This document shows positions 50,035 to 58,593 of a stretch of 64,000 bases of DNA, piece by piece (the stretch's first letter is position 1; each line of letters starts with the position of its first letter). A program made the position numbers and the translations under genes. The notes under the pieces are model-generated. The model had not been told where the DNA came from and did not search any database. It worked only from the letters and a program-made list of their open reading frames with translations. The DNA comes from Streptomyces sp. NBC_00376 (GTDB lineage: Bacteria > Actinomycetota > Actinomycetes > Streptomycetales > Streptomycetaceae). The stretch is from positions 496,001-560,000 of the forward strand of contig NZ_CP107961.1 of NCBI RefSeq assembly GCF_036077095.1, read 5' to 3'.

Positions 50035-50900
50035 TCGGTTCGGACCTGGACGATCTCCTGGGAGTAGAAGAAGGGGCTCGTCCGCATGCCGTCGATGAAG
50101 CGCTCGGTCTGCCAGCCCGCGTCGCGGAACCTGCTCGCCCAGAACTCCCGCTGGCGCTCGACGGGTTTCCGGTGGATCGCCGAGGCCTCCTCGGACTCCT
50201 CCCGCATCACGAAGTACACCTGGGTCTTGGTTGGGTTGTGGCTGCGGCGCATGACCTGACGGCCGCCCGGGATCATGTAAGTGTCCCGGATGTTGCTGTC
50301 GGACGCTGTGCGCGGGATGAACCAGTAGGCCATGTGGATGCCGACCCGCCAGTACGGGTCGAAGTCCGCGGGGAGGATCGCCCGACGGGTGCGCGATCCC
50401 TCCCCGTCCGCGCCGACCAGGAGGTCGAACTCGCCGGAGGAGCCGTCGGAGAAGTGCGCGATGACCTTCTTTTCGTCCTGCTCGAAGCCGTCCACGCTCA
50501 CGCCGAAGACGTACTCAGTGTCCGCCTTCGACGCGTCGTGCAGGATGCGCACCAGGTCACCGCGCATGATCTCGTACTCGGAGGTGAGGGTCTGTCGGCC
50601 ACGGCCGGAGGTGTTGGCCATGATCGTCGCCTTGGCCCTGCCGCGCGCGTCGACGAAGGCGACACCCGCCTCGTCCACCAGCTTGCCGCGGACGGCGTCA
50701 AGAAGCCCCATCCGCTCGACGGCCTCGATGCCCTGCCCCCGAAGGTCGACCTGCGCCCCGGTGGCCCGCAGCGCCGAAAAGCGTTCGACGACGGTCACCC
50801 TGTGGCCGCCCCGCGTGAGCCAGAAAGCCAGCGCCTGGCCTGCTATCCCGCCGCCGGCAACAAGGACCCGAAGGGGGCGCGTTCCCGATCCGTTGGCCAT
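50035..50900 (-). pseudogene. FAD-dependent monooxygenase (PHBH/TetX-like), 3'-truncated
   Basis: From ATG 50900 the protein reads ANGSGTRPLRVLVAGGGIAGQALAFWLTRGGHRVTVVERFSALRATGAQVDLRGQGIEAVERMGL (GxGxxG FAD site and VVER), FDLLVGADGEGSRTRRAILP (the DG motif) and TYMIPGGRQVMRRSHNPTKTQVYFVMREE. It stops at QEIVQVRTDT, just before the GD(A/S)AH..P motif that binds the FAD phosphate, where it joins the DinB fragment. The family includes TetX and many antibiotic-tailoring hydroxylases. Two tetO-like sites lie upstream and a TetR gene is divergent. The truncated protein cannot bind FAD properly. Confidence 0.85.
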
Positions 50901-50915
50901 GCCGGTCACCCCGAA

Positions 50916-50963
50916 ATCTATCAGTGAATGATTCGTCTCCAGGGTCATCTATCAGTGATAGAT
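50916..50963. promoter_or_regulatory. two tet-operator-like sites
   Basis: ATCTATCAGTGATAGAT (50947-50963) is a perfect 17-bp palindrome identical in its core, CTATCAGTGATAG, to the tet operator of transposon Tn10. ATCTATCAGTGAATGATT (50916-50933) is an imperfect second copy. Both lie in the 71-bp gap between the monooxygenase (start 50900) and tetR-like (start 50972) genes. Confidence 0.85.
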
Positions 50964-50971
50964 TCGTCAAC

Positions 50972-51550
50972 GTGACCAAGCTGAACCGTGAGATCGTCGT
51001 CTCCGAAGCGCTCGACCTGCTCGACGAGGTCGGGCTGGACATGGTCAGTACGCGGCGGCTGGCGAAGCGGCTGGGTGTCGAGCAGCCATCGCTCTATTGG
51101 TACTTCCGCACCAAGAAGGATCTCCTCGCCGCCATGGCGGAGGCGGCGATGGCACCGCATGCGGCCGCCCCGCTGCCCATGCCCGACGACGACTGGCGCG
51201 ACTGGTTCCTGGACAACACGCGAAGCTTCCGGCGCACCCTGCTGATGCGCCGGGACGGCGCACGCCTCCACGCAGGCAGCACCCCCGCCAACGACCTCGA
51301 CCAGATCCGCCGCAAGATGGACTTCCTGATCACCTCCGGAGTACCTGAGCGGGACGCGCAGATGGCGATGCTGACCGCCAGCCGTTTCACGGTCGGCAGT
51401 GTCCTGGAGGAGCAGGCGGACGCTGACTCTGGCGACGGCTCAGATTCACCGGCGGACATGCCCGTGATCGACTATGAGTCGGCATTTGAGGCTGGCCTGA
51501 CCCTCATCTTGGACGGCCTGGTGTGCCGCACCGCGATTGGTGATAGATGA
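50972..51550 (+). CDS. TetR family regulator with TetR_C domain
   Basis: A 192-aa repressor from GTG 50972: VTKLNREIVVSEALDLLDEVGLDMVSTRRLAKRLGVEQPSLYWYFRTKKDLLAAMAEA, residues 1-58, is very close to the helix-turn-helix of classical TetR (LNRE.V...ALELL...G....T.R.LA..LGV.QP.LYWH...K..LL.A). The C domain (FRRTLLMRRDGARLHAGSTP, LITSGVPERDAQMAMLTASRFTVGSVLEEQA) is the TetR_C_1 family that binds tetracycline-like ligands. An earlier in-frame ATG at 50924 would place codons over the operator and is unlikely. The adjacent tetO-like sites support DNA specificity like that of TetR. Confidence 0.9.
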   Translation: MTKLNREIVVSEALDLLDEVGLDMVSTRRLAKRLGVEQPSLYWYFRTKKDLLAAMAEAAMAPHAAAPLPMPDDDWRDWFLDNTRSFRRTLLMRRDGARLHAGSTPANDLDQIRRKMDFLITSGVPERDAQMAMLTASRFTVGSVLEEQADADSGDGSDSPADMPVIDYESAFEAGLTLILDGLVCRTAIGDR

Positions 51551-51587
51551 CAGGGTTTGACGACAGATAGGGTCCATCCCTCCGTAC

Positions 51588-51625
51588 GGCGCTGTCACGT
51601 TGTTGGGTGTGTGGGTGTCTGAGCT
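51588..51625. repeat. stray IS6-type terminal repeat
   Basis: GCGCTGTCACGTTGTTGGGT (51589-51608) and the next bases GTGTGGGTGTCTGA strongly resemble the right end of the IS6 at 47534 read inward. No IS6 coding sequence follows, so this is a scar. Confidence 0.6.
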
Positions 51626-51748
51626 TGTCGTTTAACCTCGCAGGTCACCCGACCTGCTGAGCTGCGGTACTTCCCGAGACAGCGGAGACGGCCGTTCTCC
51701 ACGCTTCGAGATGTCGAGTCACGAAGCACGAGAGAACGGCCGCTGCCT

Positions 51749-52555
51749 ATGAGTCTCCCCGTCGACGCGCCCGCAGGCCGAGCATTGGGTCTCCTGTCCC
51801 GCTTTCGGGTTGAGTTCTACGAATGCCTCTACGCCCGCACGGACACACTCTTCGAGCTCACCGACGCGGTGCTGTGCGCGGATGGGCCGGTGAAGACCCT
51901 GGTCGAGCTGTCGCTCGCGGTCGAGCGCCGGCGTGGGCACGGCGCCCTGTACGCCGCGCTGGACCGGGGCTGGCTGGAGCCGGCCCGACTGCGTCGCACG
52001 CTGGCCGGCTTGCCGCTGCCGAAGGCGGCCGACGGCAGGATCGTGCTGGCCGTCGACGTGAGCAACTGGCTCCGCCCCGACGCCCCCACCAGCGACGACC
52101 GGCTCTTCTGCCACGTCTACGGACGCGGCGACCGCAAGACGGACCAGTTCGTGCCGGGCTGGCCGTACTCCTTCGTCGCCGCCCTGGAGGCCGGCCGCAC
52201 CTCCTGGGTCGCGCTGCTGGACGCTGTGCGCCTCGGGCCGGCCGACGACTCAACCACCGTCACCGCCGCCCAACTGCGTGATGTCGTCGAGCGGTTGACA
52301 CAGGCCGGACACTGGCAGCCCGGCGATCCCAAGGTCCTGATCACGATGGACTCCGGCTGCGACGTCGCCTACCTCTCCCACGCTCTCGCGGACCTGCCGG
52401 TCGTCCTGATCGGACGCCTGCGCTCGGACCGCGTCATGCTCCGCGACCCCGGCCCCGCCCGCTCCGGGCCGAAAGGCGGACGGCCGCGTCGGCACGGTGG
52501 CGTCCTCACCTTCGCGAAGCCCGAGAGCTGGCATCAGCCCGAGGTCACCACGGGC
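51749..52555 (+). pseudogene. putative transposase (NF041680-like), N-terminal two thirds
   Basis: From ATG 51749: MSLPVDAPAGRALGLLSRFRVEFYECLYARTDTLFELTDAVLCADGPVKTLVELSLAVERRRGHGALYAALDRGWLEPARLRRTLAGLPLPKAADGRIVLAVDVSNWLRPDAPTSDDRLFCHVYGRG, then GWPYSFVAALEAGRTSWVALLDAVRLGP and VLITMDSGCDVAYLSHALADLPVVLIGRLRSDRVM. This is the DDE-type transposase family common in Streptomyces (NF041680, named from memory), with Asp in AVDVSNWLRPD and TMDSGCD. The start is preceded by the repeated GGCCGTTCTC/GAGAACGGCC ends (about 51688 and 51731). After TFAKPESWHQPEVTT it passes in frame into a beta-lactamase. Confidence 0.8.
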
Positions 52556-53289
52556 ATCGACGCCGCAGAACCGGTGGTCACCGCGTCCGTGTTCAAGGTC
52601 CCCGTCGGGCTGGAACTCGCCCGGCAGGCGGCCGATGGCGCCGTCGATCTTGCCGAGCGAGTCACGGTGGCACCGGGACGCTCGACCCCCGGTTCGTACG
52701 GCCTCGCCACGTTTCACCAGGAGGTCACGATGTCCTGGCACGACCTGGCTGTGCTGATGATCGGTGTCAGCGACAACATCGCCACCGACCTCATCCTCGA
52801 AAGGGTGGGCAAGGCTGCGGTTGCCGAGTCGTTGGAGCGACTGGAGCTTCCGCAGACGGCGGTCCCGCACCGGGACGACGAGCGGATCCTGGCCGCGTTG
52901 CCGGCCGAACGGATCCGCGAGCTGCGCGCACTGACTCCCGAAGCGACCTGCCGGACCAGCGCACAGGAGCCACTCGCTTGCTGGGACTGATCTGGCGCGA
53001 CGAAGCCGCGCCCGCTGCGGCCTGCGCGGATGTCCGGCGCTGGACGGAACTACAAGTGTGGCCGCACAGGCTGCGTTCCGGCTTCGGCGACGAGGTCAGG
53101 GTCAGCGGCAAGACCGGCACCCTTCCCACGGTGCGCAACGAGATCGGCGTGGTGGAGTACCCCGACGGGGGCCGGTACGCGGCGGCCGTTTTCACCAGGG
53201 CCGTCGACGCTCGTTCGAGGGTTCCCGCGCGCGACGCCTTCATCGGGTTCGCGGCCGCCCAGGCGGTGGACTGGCTCCGGCAGCGATGA
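52556..53289 (+). pseudogene. class A beta-lactamase-like serine hydrolase, N terminus replaced and frameshifted
   Basis: Continuing in frame from the transposase: GIDAAEPVVTASVFKVPVGLELARQAADGAVDLAERVTV contains SVFK (SxxK). MSWHDLAVLMIGVSDNIATDLILERVG holds the SDN loop. After a frame slip near 52965, LLGLIWRDEAAPAAACADVRRWTELQVWPHRLRSGFGDEVRVSGKTGTLPTVRNEIGVVEYP holds KTG. All three class A motifs are thus present, but the signal peptide and first strand are gone and the slip separates KTG from the rest. The result is a 413-codon transposase/beta-lactamase chimeric frame to 52990 and a separate tail to 53289. Confidence 0.85.
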
Positions 53290-53544
53290 GCGCCGAACAC
53301 GCACATGCTGGTGATGCGCGCTGCGGCATCCGGTGTCGGCGTACAAGTGAACGTGCACCACCTCGTACGAATGGGCACGATCAGAGTCGCGAGTTTCCCC
53401 TGGGAGTCTTCGCTTCCTTGCCTGAGTGGTTCTCGGTTCGGTGTCCGGTCTTGGGTGCTGCGGACCGGGCTGATTCGGTTTGTTTCATGGAGTGTTGAGC
53501 GTCGATGGCCGAGCGCTGCCCGTCGACTACGCGACCGTCCACGC
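53290..53544. other. gap with no gene recognised
   Basis: Between the beta-lactamase tail and the aquaporin stump I see no gene; the stretch 53350-53480 is less GC-rich than its surroundings. Confidence 0.4.
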
Positions 53545-53871
53545 CGAACCGGCATGGGACGCCACCGCGATCCTCACGGCGGAGACCGGAGTCCTCGTCC
53601 TGCTGACCATGATGCTCTCCGTGCTCCTGGCACACCCGGCCGGCCGCAGACTGCTCCCCTGCGCGGTGGGGCTCGCCACCGCGGTCATCATCGCGACGTT
53701 CGGTCCCCTCAGCGGCGGATCGGCCAACCCGGCACGACAGTTCGGTCCGGCGCTCCTGGCCCAGGACACCACCCACCTGTCTACCTGCTCGCTCCGGTGC
53801 TCGGCGCGGTGCTGGGAGCAGCCCTCGTGGTTCTGGCCAAACCCCTGACCGCACAGCGGCCCCGGTGCTGA
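53545..53871 (+). pseudogene. aquaporin/MIP family C-terminal half
   Basis: ATAILTAETGVLVLLTMMLSVLLAHPAGRRLLPCAVGLATAVIIATFGPLSGGSANPARQFGPALLAQDT covers membrane helices 4-5 and the second half-helix with the NPA motif (NPAR). After a one-base slip near 53785 the last helix follows, VYLLAPVLGAVLGAALVVLAKPL. The N-terminal half with the first NPA is missing. The family conducts water or glycerol. Confidence 0.8.
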
Positions 53872-54054
53872 CAGAGAGGGAAATCACCAATCGGCTATCG
53901 CAGCGGACCGGAACGCCGACCCACGCCGGTGTCCAGATCTCGCCGCCGGGGCGGCTGGCGCAGACGCATCTCGTCTGGTCCCGCCTTGGCTTCGAGCATG
54001 CTGACGGCGGGCAGGCGGGAGACGAGCGACGTCTATGCCGCGGGCCCCGCCGCG

Positions 54055-54540
54055 CTATCTGCCCGGCCGGGCAACCTCCTCAGGCACCCTAAACCGTTCA
54101 TGGAGTTCTTCGGCAAAACGCGTCCGGTAGATGCCGTGGACGATGGTCCAGGGAGACTGGTAGCCCCTGTGCTCTGGGTCCGAGACATCCTCGTCCCACG
54201 GCACTACGCAGTCTGGAAGCGGCCGCGCACGGCCCAGATACATCTGTGCAGCCTCTTCCAACTGCACTTCTCCTGCGATCACCGAGCTCCATAGCCCGCA
54301 GCCCTGCCCGACCACCCACATGCACAGATCTTCGGTGCTGTCTTCGGACCAGGCGTCCCCATCCACGCTCACGCCTTCCGAAAAGTCGGCCAGCGAATCA
54401 GCTGCGGACTCGTACGCGAGCGCGAAGGCTTCAAGGACTTCCCGCGGCTGGGACTTCAACCACAATTCAAGGGCAGACAGGCGCGGTCGTGTCGCTTCCA
54501 GGACTTCCCAGAACCAATCAGGAACATGATCCGGTCCCAT
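54055..54540 (-). CDS. DUF4240 domain protein
   Basis: A 161-aa protein from ATG 54540: MGPDHVPDWFWEVLEATRPRLSALELWLKSQPREVLEAFALAYESAADSLADFSEGVSV...EDLCMWVVGQGCGLWSSVIAGEVQLEEAAQMYLGRARP. The W-x-x-(V/L)(E/D).....S...L...L....+..L..F...Y..... pattern matches DUF4240, small acidic helical proteins often linked to immunity clusters in Streptomyces. Function unknown. It is preceded upstream by no obvious partner. Confidence 0.75.
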   Translation of the reverse strand: MGPDHVPDWFWEVLEATRPRLSALELWLKSQPREVLEAFALAYESAADSLADFSEGVSVDGDAWSEDSTEDLCMWVVGQGCGLWSSVIAGEVQLEEAAQMYLGRARPLPDCVVPWDEDVSDPEHRGYQSPWTIVHGIYRTRFAEELHERFRVPEEVARPGR

Positions 54541-54725
54541 TTCGGCTCCCGTGTCGATGGCTGCGGTACCCGCCCGACCGTACAGCGGGATGGAGTCCCC
54601 TGGGCACACCCAGACTTCACCGTCGGCGAATGGCGCTCTCCATCCGCGCAGTCACCGGATTACAGTCAGGCACTGCCGCTGCAGCAGTGGGCGGCTGACG
54701 GAGCATCGGCTGCAGTGTGGTGTGC

Positions 54726-55225
54726 TCAGTCTGTGAGGAAGGCACCTTCGCGGCAGGTGCGGCAGACGAAGGCGTAGTCCAGCTGGCCGCCGAGGTTCAT
54801 CGCGGTCTGCGCGGAGATCCCTTCCTCCAGATGTGCCGCGAATTCCGTCGTGCCGGTGCAGGAGGGGCATGCGGGCAGTCGGTCGTCCTCAAAGTAGGAG
54901 GGGCTGCCTCCGAGTGACCCGAGCACTTCGCGTTGCTTCCCAAATCGTTCTTCGGGTTCCCACTTCCATCCCGAACGGGCAAGGTCGTATGCGTCAGGCG
55001 CGAGGTCGTCGTGTCGTAGTTCTCTTCGGGATCGAGCGTCACGACGTGGGTGCGGATGGCTGAGGTGGCGGGCAGCAGCGTCGCTCCGGTCTCGGGCACG
55101 ACGGGGAGATGAGCGACGAACTGCAGCGAACCTCCACAGCAGGAGCCGCACATGGGCCAGGCGAATCCTGCAGGAGCCAGCGGCACGCCCCCGGTACGCG
55201 GTACGTCGGAGTCGGCGCGGTCGCG
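54726..55225 (-). pseudogene. DUF1963-like protein, 5' end replaced by a transposase fragment, frameshifted
   Basis: Read leftward: DVPRTGGVPLAPAGFAWPMCGSCCGGSLQFVAHLPVVPETGATLLPATSAIRTHVVTLDPEEN, then in another frame DAYDLARSGWKWEPEERFGKQREVLGSLGGSPSYFEDDRLPACPSCTGTTEFAAHLEEGI...LDYAFVCRTCREGAFLTD. The paired (W/F)P.C..C..(P/L).F(V/L)(A/Q).L and G.P.(W/Y)....+..CP.C...T.F.A.L segments are typical of DUF1963-type proteins, with zinc-like CxxC pairs. The N terminus lies under an ISL3 fragment that joins at about 55225. Confidence 0.6.
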
Positions 55226-55852
55226 GCAGATCATCCGCACCTCGGGATGATCTCGCAGCCAGGACGCGAAGGTGCTCGCGGCGCGATCGGCAAGCACGTC
55301 GAGCGGACGGTGGGTGGACATGTCGATGAGGATCGTCGCGTAGGTCCGTCCGCGTCGCACGGCGAACTCGTCGACGCCGAGAAGCGGGACCGAGCCCGAG
55401 GACGGGAGCGGCAGCGCGCGGATCAGCCGGAGCAGAGTGTCCTTGCAGGTGCCGATAGCCATGCGTTCGCAGAGGCGTGCTCCTGCCCGGCCGCCCAGGA
55501 ACAGGGCCATGTCGGTGAGCTGGGCAGTGAGAGCGTCCGTGCGGCGTGCGTGGCGCCGGGTCAGGTTCGGTATCTGCTCGGCGAACGTCCGTCGGTCGCA
55601 TTGATCGTTCCCGCACACGAGCCGGCGGGCCCGTAGTTCCAGTCGTACACGCTTGCCTGCGACCGGACGATCCGCCAGAGCCCGCGGGTAGTAGCAGTGC
55701 ACTTTTGAGGATCTTCGTCCGCAGTCGGGACATGCGGCCGACGCGGCTTGCGACCGCACAGCCAGCCGAACCTCCGTATCCGTGAGTGCCACTTCCTCGA
55801 CCTGAACCCCGACACCCGGCAACAGAACGTCCGCGACGCGAACCCCACCCAT
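55226..55852 (-). pseudogene. ISL3 family transposase, N-terminal half
   Basis: From about 55852: VADVLLPGVGVQVEEVALTDTEVRLAVRSQAASAACPDCGRRSSKVHCYYPRALADRPVAGKRVRLELRARRLVCGNDQCDRRTFAEQIPNLTRRHARRT is the zinc-binding and HTH start. GSVPLLGVDEFAVRRGRTYATILIDMSTHRPLDVLADRAASTFASWLRDHPEVRMICRDRA is the core with two catalytic Asp (GVDE, CRDR). It stops at CRDRAD and continues without a break into the DUF1963-like sequence. The element end was not found. Confidence 0.85.
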
Positions 55853-56037
55853 CACACAAGATCGATGCCCAACTACCCCCAAAATAGCGACAGAGCCCAA
55901 GAAGTGGACCAGAGCCCGACTTTTGATGTCGCTCATGTGCTGCGGGGCCGCCCGCTTGGGCATGATGAGAACCGGAACATCCCGTCAAGCGGGCACCGCA
56001 CCGCCGAGGCCGACACGGCCTGCGCCGACCTCGCGAT

Positions 56038-56805
56038 TCACGAACTCGGGAACAGGGGCCCACCTGCCATCAGGCCGCCGTCGACAAGGAGGATGTGCCC
56101 GGTGACGTAGCTCGCCTTGTCGGAACCCAGGTACTGGACGGCCTCGGCGATCTCCTCCGGGGCACCCGCCCGGTGCATGGGAAGCACCGAATCGACCGCG
56201 TCACGCGCCGTGTCGTCCCCGGTGAACCGCTCGTACATCGCGGTCCGGGTGTAGCCAGGCGCGACCGCGTTGACCCGGATACCGTGAGCGGCGCCCTCGA
56301 GTGCGGCCGCCTTGGTGATGCCGACGACGGCGTGCTTGCTCCCGACGTACAAGGTCGCCCCGGGGTAACCCATCAGGCCGTAGCCGGAGCTGACGTTGAC
56401 GATGCTACCGCCGCCCTGTTCCCTCATGACCCGGAACTCGTGCTTCAGGCACAGCAGCGTTCCCTTGACGTTGGTGTCGAAGGTGGCCTGGTAACTCTCG
56501 TCGGTCACCTCGGTGACAGGGCCGGGTGTTCCCTCGGTGCCGGCGTTGTTGAAGGCGACATCGATCCGCCCGAACCGAGCGACCGCGCGGTCGACGAGGT
56601 CCTTCACATCGGCGTCGAAGCGGACGTCGGCACGCACGAACTCGGCCGGGGCACCGAGGTCGGCCAGCTCCCTGGCAAACTGCTCACCCACGTCCTCGTG
56701 GCGGCCGGAGACCACAAGGTTCGCGCCTTGACGGGCGTAAGCCAAGGCTGTGGCGCGGCCGATACCGGTGAGCGCTCCCGTGATGAGGACGACTGGATCA
56801 GACAC
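56038..56805 (-). CDS. SDR family oxidoreductase
   Basis: A 255-aa short-chain dehydrogenase of the classical type. VVLITGALTGIGRATALAYARQGANLVVSGRHEDVGEQ holds TGxxxGIG and an R(H) suggestive of NADP. NNAGTEGTPGPV is the NNAG motif, SIVNVSSGYGLMGYPGATLYVGSKHAVVG carries the catalytic S, Y and K (YVGSK), and GIRVNAVAPGYTRTAM the PG motif. The family reduces or oxidises alcohols and ketones; substrate not predictable. Start ATG 56805. It stands alone. Confidence 0.9.
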   Translation of the reverse strand: MSDPVVLITGALTGIGRATALAYARQGANLVVSGRHEDVGEQFARELADLGAPAEFVRADVRFDADVKDLVDRAVARFGRIDVAFNNAGTEGTPGPVTEVTDESYQATFDTNVKGTLLCLKHEFRVMREQGGGSIVNVSSGYGLMGYPGATLYVGSKHAVVGITKAAALEGAAHGIRVNAVAPGYTRTAMYERFTGDDTARDAVDSVLPMHRAGAPEEIAEAVQYLGSDKASYVTGHILLVDGGLMAGGPLFPSS

Positions 56806-57145
56806 GTCGAGGGTCCTTCCTGCAACTACCTAGGTGAACGACGGGCAAGCGGTTCGGAACCCGCACGACACCGGGTTCCTCTTCGGGTAGGGGCGTATCC
56901 CCCGGTGCGCCCGCAAGGAAGGTGTCCCAGCCGGACGACAGCCGCATCGGACCCGACCGCCGTATCCATCGAACGGCGGCACTTGATGGTCCGTATGGCC
57001 CACGGACGGCGGCCGGGACAGACGACCCGAAAGCGGTCACGCGGGCGGGAGGCGAACGCCGCAAGCCCCCTGGTGACATCAGAACAAATCGCGAACTCGC
57101 TCAGCCAGTGACTCCCACAGTCACATCGAAACGACTCCCGCGGTC
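56806..57145. other. intergenic stretch, nothing recognised
   Basis: A 340-bp gap between the SDR start and MITE B. It should contain the SDR promoter. A minus-strand open frame through it has no recognisable motif. Confidence 0.4.
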
Positions 57146-57287
57146 GGTTCTGGCACACATTCCGTGAGCGATCTTGAGTCCGGCCTCACCGGACCCCGGT
57201 GACACGTGGTCCGCGCAGCTCACATGGCGCGCGCGCCTCCTGCTGGCGAGAGCCAGCGAGATCTTTCACGGAATGTGTGCCAGAACC
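57146..57287. mobile_element. MITE-like element B, 142 bp with 22-bp perfect inverted repeats
   Basis: The ends 57146-57167 and 57266-57287 are perfect inverted repeats beginning GGTTCTGGCACACATTCCGT, matching the ends of element A (975-1115) at 18 of the first 22 positions. The interiors of A and B are unrelated and non-coding. No 8-bp duplication flanks this copy (CCGCGGTC / GAATCTCG), so a later rearrangement is likely. Confidence 0.75.
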
Positions 57288-57307
57288 GAATCTCGTGAAC
57301 AACGCCA

Positions 57308-57456
57308 GTCATCGTACGGGCAGCGCATCACCGATCGCCCCGGCCGCCGGGCTCCCGTGCAACGGGGTGCCGGCGCGGCGGCCGGGATCGTGGTCCAGGA
57401 GCAGCGTGTTGGCCCTGGCCTGCGGTGGTCGGGCCCGTGGTCGGGGCGGGCCCGGC
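57308..57456. repeat. duplicated structured segment, copy B
   Basis: Closely matches the reverse complement of 27231-27405; only about eight differences in the first 115 bp, then a deletion among the GTGGTCGG-type repeats. It contains the same GC hairpin. It lies between MITE B and the IS5-type element. Confidence 0.7.
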
Positions 57457-57513
57457 CGGCTAGGCCGTGTCTCTTAACTGCGGGCACGCGCGAGAGGCTT
57501 CGGCCGAGCCTCG

Positions 57514-57604
57514 TAGAATCGTGGTGTGGCATTCATGAGCACTCCGCACTGCTGCTTCCACTGATCGGGAGGCTGTGAGGGCGATGCCGGACGGCATCGC
57601 CCTC
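57514..57604 (+). promoter_or_regulatory. promoter-like -10, nine-codon leader peptide and hairpin (attenuator candidate)
   Basis: TAGAAT at 57514-57519 fits a -10. An ORF from ATG 57535 to TGA 57564 encodes MSTPHCCFH. GAGGGCGATGCC (57577-57588) then pairs perfectly with GGCATCGCCCTC (57593-57604), a 12-bp terminator-like stem. A short leader followed by a hairpin before a 23S rRNA methyltransferase is the layout of drug-inducible attenuation. Confidence 0.6.
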
Positions 57605-57744
57605 CTCGGTATGCCTGCCGCGTGACCCGCGTTTCGGCGCTGCCCGCATCGAGGGCCGCCGCCGATCCGTCCTCCTTGGACGGCCATCTTCTGAGCGCGC
57701 GTGCAGGCACGGTCCCTTCCCTTCACCGTTGCCAGGAGTGTCTT

Positions 57745-58593
57745 GTGCCTGTTTCGCTTCCCCCTGCCCTCGAATCGTTCCTCGATCTCCTGCGCTGTCC
57801 GACGTGCGGCGCTTGTCTCCACCCCGGCCGCGGCGCGCTGCGCTGCCCGGCGGGCCACACCTTCGACATCTCCCGTCATGGCTATGTCAGCCTCCTGACG
57901 GGCGCCCGTGCCACCAGCAGCGACGACGCGGCCATGGCCCGAGCCCGGGACCGGTTTCTGGCCACCGGCAGGTACGGGCCGATCCGCCGGATCGTGGCTC
58001 ACCTGGCGGCCGACGCCGTGCCCGGGCAGAGCACCGTGGTGGACGTGGGGTGCGGCACTGGCTACTACCTGGCCGGCGTCCTCGAGCAGTTGCCCGGTGC
58101 CCGCGGTCTGGGTCTGGACACCTCGGTGCGCGCCCTGCGCGCGACGGCCCGTGCCCATGAGCGAGCAGCCGCTGCGGCCTGGGACGTTTTCCGCCCCCTG
58201 CCGCTGGCCGACGGGATGGCCGACGTCGTGCTGGACGTGTTCGCCCCGCGCAACCCATCCGAGTTTCACCGGGTGTTGCGCCCGGGTGGTCGGTTGGTCG
58301 TGGTACGTCCGACCGGGCGGCACCTGCTCGAATTGCGCAGCCAGGTGCCCGGAATGGTCGCGATCGACCCGGCCAAGGAACGTCGTCTGCACAAGGTGCT
58401 GACCCCTTTCTTCGAGGCCGCGGGTACCGAGCTGGTGGAGTACGTCACGTCCTTGACCCGACCGGAGGCTCTTGATCTGGTGGGGATGACGCCGAGCGCA
58501 CGCCATCTGAACGGTTCGGACCTGGGCGATTACGGTCTCGTGCCCGACCAGGTCACCGTGTCCGTGCTGGCCACTGCCTACCGGCCTCGGTGA
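57745..58593 (+). CDS. RlmA/TlrB-like 23S rRNA (guanine-N1) methyltransferase
   Basis: RlmA-I methylates G745 and RlmA-II (TlrB of the tylosin producer) G748 in 23S rRNA; TlrB contributes resistance to tylosin-type macrolides. GTG 57745 gives 282 aa, the family length (an in-frame start at 57622 would add 41 atypical residues). The zinc finger LRCPTCGACLHPGRGALRCPAGHTFDISRHGYVSLL is followed by DDAAMARARDRFLATGRYGPI, the SAM motif TVVDVGCGTGYYLAGVLEQ and ADVVLDVFAPRNPSEFHRVLRPGGRLVVV, which is close to the VFAPRNPxExxRxLRPGG of TlrB. It overlaps the transposase start by GTGA, so both are co-translated inside the mobile element. Confidence 0.85.
   Translation: MPVSLPPALESFLDLLRCPTCGACLHPGRGALRCPAGHTFDISRHGYVSLLTGARATSSDDAAMARARDRFLATGRYGPIRRIVAHLAADAVPGQSTVVDVGCGTGYYLAGVLEQLPGARGLGLDTSVRALRATARAHERAAAAAWDVFRPLPLADGMADVVLDVFAPRNPSEFHRVLRPGGRLVVVRPTGRHLLELRSQVPGMVAIDPAKERRLHKVLTPFFEAAGTELVEYVTSLTRPEALDLVGMTPSARHLNGSDLGDYGLVPDQVTVSVLATAYRPR

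Noticed and set aside
50035..50900. Calling the monooxygenase a functional tetracycline-degrading TetX.
   Set aside because: It lacks the GD(A/S)AH region and its C-terminal domain, and similarity alone does not establish the substrate.
50035..50927. Continuation of the DinB frame over nearly 300 more codons.
   Set aside because: The sequence is antisense to the FAD monooxygenase, so this part is not a natural protein.
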